DNA of 64,000 nucleotides. Source: Clavelina lepadiformis. Taxonomy: Eukaryota > Chordata > Ascidiacea > Aplousobranchia > Clavelinidae. Shown piece by piece: positions 13,601 through 24,007 of the stretch (position 1 is the stretch's first letter; each line of letters begins with the position of its first letter). The notes below the pieces were generated by a model. The model was not told where the DNA came from, made no database searches, and saw only the letters and a list, made by a program, of their open reading frames with translations. The stretch covers positions 18,910,001 to 18,974,000 of the forward strand of contig NC_135242.1 in NCBI RefSeq assembly GCF_947623445.1. The letters are read 5' to 3'. The translations under genes were made by a program, and so were the position numbers.

Positions 13601-14698
13601 ATGCAAAATTTGGAACAACATCTCATGATCTGGTTCAATTCTTTAGTAACTTTACAATAAATCAGACATATATTTATATCATAATCGTTCCGCAAATGAT
13701 ATGTTGCCTAAATTGCTACCATCCTGCCTATATTTTGTTTGAAAATAAATATTGTTATGCTAGCAATGTAGTTTTTTTTGTCTGAAATGGAATAACATCA
13801 CAGTAGTTGAAGATGAGTAGGAACAGGAGATTGAAATGGTTACTTTCAAGTAAAGGGATCAAATTAAATTTTATGTTGAGTTGAGCTGACAGAAGACTTG
13901 TTGAAATAAGAATTTTTTAGGAAAAATTGCTTGGAAAACTTGCGAGCATTGTCATCTTTTTGTAACCTAAAAATGAATCAACTTAATACAAACTTTTAAT
14001 GAATGTTGTCATTTATTCACTGAAGTCCACAATAAACTTTTAACAAAAATTATATTTGCATGGAGATTAAGTCACAACAGTATTTGACCATTTTTATATA
14101 ACCAATTGTTAAATCTTGCTGAAGCTAGTTACTATTTTGTTTTTTAATTCATTTTTTTCGATGGCGTGGATATGAAATCACAATATTCTTTTTATTGAAA
14201 TAAAAAAAATCGTATTTTAACTGATTGCATCCAAGCTAAGTATAATTTTAAAAATAAAGTTTTACAACATTAGGGAAAGACTCAGACCTTGATAGAAAAT
14301 GATAGATACCAGACAGGCCCAGACCTTGATAAAATTGTTGGGATTTGAGCGGTGTCTGAATTGAGCAATTTTTAGCCTTAATTTATTGCCTTAGCTAATT
14401 AAGGAAAAGCTACAAACAGGTAAACTTTCCAAAAAAAATGCAAAATATGAGTACAGCAAAAGTAACATCATCTAAGGATGCTTCAAAATGGCCGTTTTGA
14501 GACTAATTTTTTTATTATAAATTCTGATGCCCCTGGGAGGTTTTGTTTTTACCAAGCTTGGTTTCTGTATTATGTAATTGTAGCCACCCCTGCCTCATAT
14601 CATATTGGATATACATTAAGTAACAATGTCTTCACTTCAGATGCTTTATTATTCTTTATTGATTTTGATGTTCTATTTTGACAAATGCCTTTAATCAG
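7603..14698. other. Seven kilobases without a recognised gene
   Basis: AT-rich sequence with no exon chain that I can support. Scattered open frames (for example 9529-9807 + and 9964-10431 -) have no recognisable family. A 63-codon minus frame at 8122-7931 reaches a good GTAAGT donor but has no partner exon. Because the first coding exon of the AT-hook gene begins just after a splice acceptor (14697-14698), at least one untranslated exon of that gene should lie in this stretch. A short imperfect duplication around a CAGACCTTGATA core is seen near 14280-14330. Confidence 0.5.
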
Positions 14699-14700
14699 GA

Positions 14701-17700
14701 ATGAGCAGAGACATAACAGGACCTCAGCCTGATGGAGCCCGAGAAAAGGAGGAAGACAAAGAGGAAGAAGATTATCAGAGAAGAGTCAGCAGAGCTCCTC
14801 CCATGGTTTCAACGCTGCGTCCTTACGACATTCCTGGCCCCAGCCATCAAATTTACTCACCAGAACTGGAGCAGGTTGGGCAGGCCGGTTCGCAGTCCCG
14901 ATTACAAGCACCTGTGTTACATACCAGGGGTCCAGGAAGACCCAGAATACATGTAAGAGCGTTTGAGTTCCACTTCCTGTTTTCGTAAATACTAAATTTA
15001 TTTTATTACGCTTCATCAAGTAGCCGTACTTAATGTAATTGGTTCTTACGGCCACATAAGAACAACACGTTTTTCTATATATATTTAACGCGTCAGAGTA
15101 AGAGATACACAAAAGACCATTACAGGAAATTATCCTACCTATTTCGATGCGAAGGCATGTGGACACTATCGTGCGCTCTCATCAGTTTTTTATTGATGCT
15201 TTCAAAGCAATATTGCTGAACCTAAGTAAAGGAAGAAATAGTGTCACGGTTAATACTCTTACGGGATCATGCAGTGGTTTCAAATTTTCGTTTTAACAGC
15301 AAATGCTAACTAACGTCTAACCCACTTTGATCGCTTGATGAAAATAAACAACGCCCCAATGCGTGCTAATACGCGTATTGCCGTATGTGAATAAATTTAC
15401 TCAGCTGTCCGGCTATTGTGTTCACTGTGTACTTTGAGTAATACCAACAGAAATCGTCAGGGGCACACTATGACTCTTTTTTACATATTAAAACATAACT
15501 ATGGGATAACATTTTAAACAGAAAATACTTTCCAACAACTCTAACGTGTAATAGATATAACGTACGATCATTTTTTTCCTTTTGTTTTTAACTTATTATG
15601 ATTATATCTTCATGCAGATAGAAATGCTTGTTAAATTGTTACTTTCGAAATAACGTAATTTTTCGTGAACGAAAAGCACTTAGTGGCCTTCCATAAGTCC
15701 GTCTTATCAATAACTGTCACAATCAGATAAAATTAATAAATCGAAAGGATTTATATTCCTGTCGCTCTGTGTGATCCCTTCGGTAAAAATAGTCGAACAG
15801 TGTTTTATCGACCGTCGGTGCCTTTTTATGTCTCTGCCACCGCCATAGAGCTAATTCCGACATACGTTTTTACGTAATTTGCTTTTCTACTTAGTGTTTT
15901 ATTTTTCAGAAATATCGGAAATATTTTTGTTTTCACAACAAAATGGCTTCACAGTATTTTTATTCCCGGAAGAAGTTTCAGTGTTTTTTTTTTGGAAAAT
16001 TTTCGCTTTTTTAATTTAAGCAATTATTCATTATGATAACGTATATGCGATAATAATAAAATTAATAGTACGTTGTAATTGAAATTAACACAACGCCTAA
16101 CTGCAACGCTTATTTCGACCATAAAAAATTGTCGTATTAAATTATCTTGATGTCAAAATAAGTCCAGTGTTCTATGAAAGTTTTTATTTTGTAAATGGTT
16201 GACATGAGCGAATGCGACGGACTGATTTCACAGAATATATTTTTTGTTAATTTCGTAGCCGCCCAAGCCTGCTGGTGTCAGCCGTCCAAGAGGAAGACCA
16301 AAAGGTTCGAAAAACAAGAAACCACGAAAAGTGAGCTAATTGTTATGAAATCTACATGTCCTTGAGTATACTGCACCGTTATTTTTGTTGCAAATGTTAA
16401 TGGTTTTCGCGCTCAGTCTGCCGCCCGATTGAATCAACGCATGTTATTTGGTATAGGCCTATATATATACGTCTATATTTAGTTGGTTTTCGTCACGTCG
16501 TCACTTGGCGAAAGCCAACTGAGAGCACTTGCATAGTATGAATTTGAAACTTGCTCGAAATCTGCTGTTTGTAATTCACAAGGCAAGTTTCAAATGTGTT
16601 GATGTGCACTTGTTTCAACTTTAAACTTGCAAACTTATAGTTCCTTCCAAAACTACATTGATTTACCTGCGTTCTAAGCATATTAATTATCCTATTTATT
16701 CGAAGTATTTTTATTTTGTGCGCTAGAAAGCAATAACTAAACGATGCCGTAAATTCACAAAAGAAATCTCAAACCAGCGAACATTGGCTTCTTCCAATGT
16801 GACACGACACAATTTGGTTTCCGCAGCAGTAGCCCGACGTAATTAATGATTCAATACAACTGGATTTTGCTAATCCTCAAATGCATTTTGCACGATAAAT
16901 TTTTAATCTTAATTTCTTTTTTATTGCCTACGCCCAGAGAAAGGAAGTGTCGGTAAGTTAAAATTTGAAAATTGTGTGCTACTGCATGCTGTATTGCTTT
17001 ACGTTGCGTCGTGAAGACAAGAAAAATAGCGCTGGCCGCGGTACCGATCGTTTAGTGACAGCCATTTTGACAAAAGATATCGCACGTCGCGATAGTCCCT
17101 TCTGCCTTCAATCTAGAACTCGCTTTAGTTTGAAAGTTGTCGCTTTGATGAATATACCTTCAGCTTCAGCGGGACACTTCTCTATACAGTCTAAAGAGCA
17201 CAGCTTTATTAAAATGGTTTTTTTTACACTTGGATTTTTAATCACAGTGTCCAGGACAAAGGTTATTCCAAATGTGACCGCAACCAGCCACAAATCGGGT
17301 CCATTTTCTCGTTTTAAGCAGCCTGACGAAGATTGCATGGTAGATTACAAGGTTTTTATTAAAAGTCGACAGCTTGTTTTTCTTCCACTTCCACCTTATT
17401 AGCTTATCATTATTGGTCAGTCCTGGCAGGCTAGCCCCATGGGAAAACACGTTATTCTGCTGTTGTGTTCATCTAATAATGGCTAATCAGAAGAAAAATA
17501 AAAACTAAGACCAAATCACTGGACATACGCTACGATTTAGTCACATTTCTGCGTGTCAGTTCATTAATTCTATTGCGATTGACCGGAATAAAATTCGATC
17601 AATCATATTGTCACGTCTTGTCGACCACAGATGCCTTAAGAGACGACCATTCCGAATGTAGCTTGTTGTTTCTTTTGTGTGAAATTCTAATATTTCTTAT

Positions 17701-20194
17701 TTTAGAAAATTGAAAAGCCGCCAAAACGACGCAGAGGACGGCCGAGAAAATGGGTTTGTCTTGTTTTTTTTTTATCATTTAAAGAATATCATATTTTTGA
17801 AATGTATGTTATTAATTTCTTTTATGACAACAAAGAGAACATTTGTAAACTCCCCAGCGCCAATCAGTTTTTTTAAGTCAATTGTCAATCCACTCTTTGT
17901 CAACTTCACTTACTTACTCTTAACTTAACTCAACTTACTCTTTGCAATATTTGTATAAAATTATTTTCCCCCCATGAAATGAAACATTTGTCATCGTCAT
18001 TTCGTTGCATTTAATCAGGAAACAAACTCTGTTATATGAATGTTGTTTATGACAAAATGCATAATTAATGATTAGTTATAACCATGAAATTGCTTCCAGT
18101 TTTTATAAAAATTTCCGCTCTCCACGAGAAGAGCTTAAGATGGCGATTAAAGATTTTGTCAAACTTTAGTCACGTTATTATCATGGCGCGGAAATGTGGA
18201 AATTTTCTTCATGAAACTATTTAATCTGTGAAAAATGTCAAACCTGTTTAAGTCAACGTGTGCTGGTCACGCACATTCATTTTCTTTAGCTTTTATTAAC
18301 GTAATAACATATTATTTAGTGAGTTGTAGTAATTCGTAAGTTACCAGCTATCGATCCATGTCAGTTTTATATATTTTGGACGTGTTTTGATAATCTTAAC
18401 AGATTATAATTTTCTACCCCCGGCTTTCTTCTGTCTGCTGAAATCCAATTACTCACTTTTTATTTTTCGGTTATACAGTTAGTTGGCGTTTCACAAAAAA
18501 AAAGAAACATGGCCTCAGCCGGAGAGCGGCAAAATAAAGCGAAATTTTCGAGATTTACCTACTTGTAAACATTCGTGTTTAATTGAATGTATTTGCTTAA
18601 CCATTTAAAACTTGTCCCATTAATACAGAGCTTAAGAATTTGGCTGTTTGAAAGTTCGGTTACAATTCAATGTATAGTTTTCGTTTAACTGTCAGTTGAA
18701 CTCGATCTTCCCATTTATCATGTCGTCAACTACACCTCGAAGTGAAAATCTGAAATTTATAGGTTTAGACTTTTGTCTTCTGTTGTACTTGTTATCATTA
18801 AAGCAAGGACATCAAAAACTTGCGTCGTTGCATGAAGAATTTAGACGAAAGACTTTAGTATGAAAACGTGGCCAAACATTTCACCGTTTCGTAAAAGTCC
18901 GTTTTCATCCAAGTCTCTAAATAATTTCTTAAATTTCCTCTTGTCTTAACTCAGTTCCTACAGCTGTTCATTGAAAACTGCTCAAGTTTCACATCGGCAG
19001 CCTGTAAATAAGTTCTTTTATTTCAGCCACCTGAACTGTGGAAGGGTTTTCAACATATATGTTCCACAGCGGCGGGACCTTCCCACAAGCCTCAATATCA
19101 CCACGAACCACAACCGTTACAACATCAACATCAGCCTCTGCTGCAGCATCAACCAGAAGAGGTTGTGTATATAGTAGCACTCCTTTATTTTTTACCTCGG
19201 TTCTTTTTCACTTTTCTATTTTGACTTTTTTCGTTTTTTAATCTATTTTTTTCACTATGGCGACAAAGACATTTTGCAAAGAAATTATGCTGCATATAAT
19301 AACCGAAACGCTGTAGTTACGTGTTAAACAAACTCGTCATTACAGTATTTTTTCAATTGCGTTCTGTTTATCATATCTTTCCCGAAGCCATTTAAATTGA
19401 TACTTTTACTGGACGTCCGGTTGTTTCTTTGTTTTATCATAAATGTCACGTTTTTTACTGCCACTTTTTGCTCCATATACTGTCGACGTAGTGAAAGTTA
19501 CCAGCAATGATGGTGGTACATACTATAGCAAGACAATATCTACAAAGCAACTTGTTCCAGTGTTTACAGCAGTTAAAATGCTAAAACAAATTAGCGTCAA
19601 GCAGTCACGCAACGTGTTACTGTATTCAGTTGATCAGGGAAAGGTTTTTGGGTATTTATTTTCGTGCTTTCGTTTTTCACAGATTGCGACGCTTTTCTAT
19701 TTTATTTGATTCGAGTAGCCGGTGTAGTTTATTTTAAATATCTTTGTTTGAATTGATAAGATAGGCCTAATCACTAATATTAAAAGTGTTTATTGGTTGT
19801 TTAGACGCCGGGCCCAAGCCACATGTACATGGAACCAGCCAGAGAAAGCATGATGGGAATGCAAGGGATATCAGGTGTCCTGCCGCATCACATGACTTCT
19901 TCCCAACCACCTCCTCTCCCCACACAGCATCCGATGCCCCCATCTCATCATTATTCTCATCAGCAAGCGCCTCAGTATATGCAAAATCCCCTTGAAACCG
20001 AGCAGCCTCAAGAATTAACTCTTATGATGCCTCGCCTGTCGATGCCTCAAGAGCTGGTACCTCATCAACCTCAGATGCTCCCACCAATGATGCTAGGTGT
20101 GGAGGAGCATCCGCAGGAACATATCGCGGATCCGGATGAACTGCTCTGGATACAGCAGCACGAAGAACTTCCTCATCAACATTCATCTTCCTGA
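14701..20194 (+). CDS. HMGA-like protein with three AT-hooks and a Gln/His/Pro-rich tail
   Basis: Predicted nuclear DNA-minor-groove binder of about 303 residues, built from six phase-0 exons: 14701-14952, 16259-16330, 16938-16952, 17706-17753, 19027-19161, 19805-20194. Three AT-hooks are visible, one per exon: GPGRPRIH (about residues 77-84), RPRGRPKGSKNKK (93-105, very close to the second hook of vertebrate HMGA) and RRRGRPRKW (121-129). The N-terminus is acidic/basic (REKEEDKEEEDYQRR). The C-terminal 170 residues are rich in Gln, His, Pro and Met, which is not typical of HMGA and suggests a transcription-regulator tail. The third exon has only 15 bases. The start is the first ATG, two bases after a CAG acceptor, so the 5' UTR is spliced. 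Orthology to a named gene is uncertain. Confidence 0.8.
18489..18570 (+). other. Possible alternative terminal exon of the AT-hook gene
   Basis: After the acceptor TTATACAG at 18479-18486 an in-frame stretch in phase with exon 4 would add LVGVSQKKRNMASAGERQNK and nine more residues before a TAA. It cannot join the next exon in phase, so if it is used it would end the protein early, after the third AT-hook. This is weak evidence based only on splice phase and a basic composition. Confidence 0.2.
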
Positions 20195-23100
20195 TGAAGA
20201 AAACCCTCTGTGGGGAAATAGAAGGTGAATCTTGTGTACGATTCCTGCTCAACCTACTTCTTCACAGCAATAAGAAAATCCTTCAGAAACAGTTAGGAAC
20301 AGATTTTACATTGTTTAGATGTGGCAGTAAAGTACACATCTTTATTCCTGAAGGATGGCTTCGTGCTATTGTTGAGAAGGAAAAGCGTGTATGTATACAT
20401 CAGCGTGTCATGTTTACGCTGTTGTTGCAATCTTCAACTGATAGAAACAAGCGCGAACACTGCGAAATGGTTTTAATCGTTCTATCTACCTCTTCCAGCC
20501 TATTACGTTTTTGTTAGTTCACGTCGTTCTGATTTCGTTCTACCATTGCTATGATGTTAGATTAGCTTGGTTCCGAGCGGAATTGAAGAGAATGAATTTT
20601 GGCGCTCTTCTTCAGTGCTACTTGTTTAAATTTACTACTAGTGTTTAGAATCACATTAAGTCCAACTTTTTATCGTTATTTTTTTGTTAACAGTTTCACA
20701 TTTCTTCCCGCAATCTTTCGATTCGTAAGCAGCATTCTTTACCAATATTTTAGACTGTACTTAACGTACCTTAATGTCTTTAAAAGTTTCAATTTTTGCC
20801 TTTAATCGTGCCCTCGCAAGAACCGACGTTTTTAAGCGACGTGCCTTTTGCTTAACTTAGTTTAGATAGATCAGTTAGTTTCAACATCCATTTGTTTAAG
20901 TTTTTATCAGTAACTAATTGTTTGATTTTCGTTTGTGCCGTTTAAATGTAGAGTTAGGATTTCGGTTGACATACTTGTTTCTCAATTGCAAATCACTGCT
21001 TTAAAGTCCTTTCTGCTTCCTTCATTATTGAACTTGGCCAGCTTTAGTTCCGGAACTGTTTTCCGCAAGTCCTTAAACCTGCCACTTAAGCAAGTATGCA
21101 AGAGTCTTTCGCAATATAATAGGCAATTGTGCACATTTGTATAGGACTTTTTCCCCTTCGTTTTACTCCATTCTTCCTTCATCATCGACACCGTTTTTAG
21201 CGTTTTTATTCTTCAATTTGGTGCTATTATGTTTTTATACGCCGTCGCGCTGGCATCCCCCAACCAAAGAGTTTTTTATCGCCAAGTGTTACGTTGATGT
21301 TCCGATGTTTATTGTTTTGCAAAAAGCCTGTTACATGAATGTACGTTTGCATTAGCTCTTAACTGTTTGTGTTCCCTTGTTTTGACGTCATCTACTCACT
21401 TATGCGGTACCGAAGTCCGCAAAAGCAACATGGCTTATCTGTATTGTGTTGTGAATGTTTTTGCATACACACTTGTCAATCATAACAGTGCTGGTCAACC
21501 GGGATTGCTAATAATTATGCAATATGTCGATGTTATTATCGTATAATGCTGGTCAACCACCGGCTGTTTTCTCTCACCTAAGCCGTCGTTAAAATAGAAT
21601 ATAATTCGGTATATGATATAACTATGATCTGATTTAGCTGCTGCAGTATTTAAGTAAGCACACTTACTCGCATTTATTTCTTGTGTTGTCGTCACCGGCT
21701 TGTTTCATGGTATTGTTCTTTGTTACCTGTTTCGTAAGTGTTTACCCTCGAAGCGCTGATATCCTGCCTAAGTTTTTGTCGACGTTTGTTATGGTTCTTG
21801 CCGAGGCGTTACATGCGTGCTACGCGTTGCCTATATTGTGTCATGCCGATATGCGGTAAACTTTACGTGCCCTTTAGGGGAAAAACACGCCCGTTCTATA
21901 ACGGTAACATTAGTTCAAAATGCCTGACATGACGCATACGCTGTTACGTACCCTATGGCGCAGCCCAAAATGACCTACTCTAAGTGTTTACCGACGTGTG
22001 GCGTTAATTGTTTTCATGACGTTACTTTCAGTTTTCGTTCTGCGACTCATTGCTGACACCACTCGGCCACTGTGAATTCGAGCCATAGCCCCGGACCGCC
22101 ATGTTACCACTGTTTTATGTCTTAAATGCTTTTTGTCAAGTAGCTCACACAGTTCCTTACTACTGTTTTGTTTTCGTGACTAATATCTTGGCGTTGTCAT
22201 TTTTTGTGAGTGTTAGCACCGTTATTGCTTTTTATGGTGAATCTTTCAAAAAGAGTCTCTGTATTTTCACGTGCATCATAATTGCCCCTTGAACGATGAT
22301 AACCAGATACATTTAGCAGCAGCATCATTCCAGCTAAACTTCTCATTGCGAGAAAAACGATCCAATAACTAAAAGTGTAGTTACTACCGATTAGGTACGA
22401 TTAATATCCTTGTGCAATCTTTTGTTGTTTACAGTGTGTTTCAAATTTCAGAAGCCGTAATGTAGACTTAATAAGCATAATTTATATCAAACTGTGTTCC
22501 ACCATTTTAACTTCTTTACGGCAGTGTTGATGCATATTATCGCACGATCTGACGTAATCATATCTTAAGCAGCACAATCGTGATTTTGCTTCCTTTTTCT
22601 CGTCTTACCTCAAGATTATTGAGGAGATATATTGAGCACATAGTAATATTGAGTAGACATTGAGTAATATCGACATATTGAGCAAGATAGTAACGGCGAG
22701 TGATGGGCTACTGAAGATATTTTGGAATATTTTTACAGTGTTAATCCATTTGCATGATTTTTCACCAGCATTTTATTGCATGTTTTCGTGTTCTGAGATT
22801 TGTGCAAAGCAGAATTAACCGCGCAACACAAATGAGCATTGTCCGGCACGACCGTTAGCAAGCCTTTATTCGCACCAGCATACTATTATTGTTATTGAAT
22901 GTTTGTCTTATCTTGATTTGAATTTTTTTTCGCCAAACAGAGCAAAATATAAAAAAGTAGTCTGGCGTACCTGCTTTATTTTTTTATTATGTTATTATTT
23001 TTTGTTTTTGATGATTAAGCTCAAAGTTTTGTCTTCAGAGGTTTAGTAGAGTTTGATTATATATTATCGGTTTCACTACCTAAACGGTTTTATTAAACAG

Positions 23101-23425
23101 CTAAAGCTATAGTTGTAGTGTTCTTCAACTCAAAACGGGCAGCTTGCATCGTGTATAGGAAATTAAGTTCGTCGTACGTTTAAGGATTAAGATTTCACAA
23201 AATATTCTAGTACGCTGTTTTTTCTAAATTCTAACTTTCAGTGATTTTAAGGATCTGGTAAAAACAGTTTTTACCCACTCGACTTGCAAAAACCGTCCTT
23301 TTGTAAAGCTTTGATTAACCCGATAAAGATTAGATATTTTGTCAGCTTGCAAGGGGTATAAAAATGTTTATTTTCAAGATTACAGCCTCATCCGATCTTT
23401 GTCAGCAACTCTATATACCGGTCGC
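20195..23425. other. 3' UTR and intergenic sequence between AT-hook gene and GPx gene
   Basis: Tail-to-tail spacer between a plus-strand gene and a minus-strand gene. The first several hundred bases are probably the 3' UTR of the AT-hook gene. The open frame at 20194-20517 starts right after the stop and shows no family resemblance. The 20600-22300 part is T/C-rich. I see no exon chain. Confidence 0.5.
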
Positions 23426-23500
23426 CACCTGATGGCCAAAGTGGTTGGAATGTTCGCCTTCGATATGGTAGACTTGGGTTCGATTTCCAGTTCGTGTCAT
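23426..23500 (+). repeat. tRNA-derived relic (SINE head or tRNA pseudogene)
   Basis: The stretch reads like a decayed tRNA of the Ser/Leu type. It has an A-box-like TGGCCAAAGTGG and a B-box-like GGTTCGATTTCC at tRNA spacing, then a GTTCGTGTCAT tail resembling an acceptor 3' half. The 5' acceptor half does not pair and the B box has one extra base, so a functional tRNA is unlikely. It may be the Pol III head of a SINE. Confidence 0.5.
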
Positions 23501-23735
23501 TTCAAAGACCTCAAGATCGGAATTTTCAGCTCACTCGTTTGACGTTCGCAATAGAGAGGGTATAGTGGGAAAGTAAGCGCAGTTGTTTTCGTCACAGTTT
23601 AGAAGGGCACTTATAACAAATTCTTTTAAAATTTTCTGAATTATTTGCAATCACCCGTCTCACTTTGCCCAACCTTTCCTGTGTTTCACCGGCACCAGAA
23701 GCAAGTTTAAGAACCTTTTTGCATTAAGATTGAAT

Positions 23736-23741
23736 TTTATT
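23736..23741 (-). promoter_or_regulatory. Poly(A) signal of the GPx gene
   Basis: AATAAA on the minus strand, about 160 bases beyond the SECIS core and about 270 bases beyond the stop codon. The order stop, SECIS, poly(A) signal is what a selenoprotein mRNA needs. Confidence 0.6.
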
Positions 23742-23894
23742 GCTGAAGTAATTACTATTTATCAGAAGGTGCTGCCAAAAAAGAAAATGGAGCTTTACAC
23801 AAAACAAAAACGTTTGAACCAAGTAATGAGTAGAGTCACGATCACGAGGCGAATGCACTGAGAACCACACAACCGTACAGACCACTCTACCAGT

Positions 23895-23955
23895 TTCGTT
23901 ATCAAATCCCTCGTCTGCCACAGCAGTTTCCGAAGCGATTTTCATGCCGTTTTGG
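23895..23955 (-). promoter_or_regulatory. SECIS element (type II-like) in the GPx 3' UTR
   Basis: On the minus strand the core reads ATGA (23945-23942), then about 10 pairs of stem (AAATCGCTTCG against CGAGGGATTT with one bulged G), then an AAA in an internal bulge, a small apical stem CTGC-TGTG-GCAG, and the returning TGAT (23904-23901). The ATGA/TGAT non-Watson-Crick quartet, the unpaired AA and the extra apical ministem are the defining parts of a form-2 SECIS. It lies 62 bases past the stop of a gene with an in-frame UGA at the catalytic site. Its role would be to recruit the selenocysteine insertion machinery. Confidence 0.82.
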
Positions 23956-24007
23956 TTTTGTGATAAGATGCACTTCCTTTAGGGCAGAGCTGAAATCTGA
24001 AGATTTT

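Noticed and set aside
16965..17402. 145-codon open frame (+) inside the AT-hook gene
   Set aside because: It lies in an intron next to the microexon and has no recognisable domain; frames on the opposite strand are equally open.
20194..20517. 107-codon open frame starting at the AT-hook stop codon
   Set aside because: Sits in the expected 3' UTR, overlaps the stop in another frame, and shows no domain.
23724..23945. 73-codon minus-strand frame beginning with ATGAAAATCGC
   Set aside because: Its start is the SECIS quartet of the GPx 3' UTR; the peptide resembles nothing.
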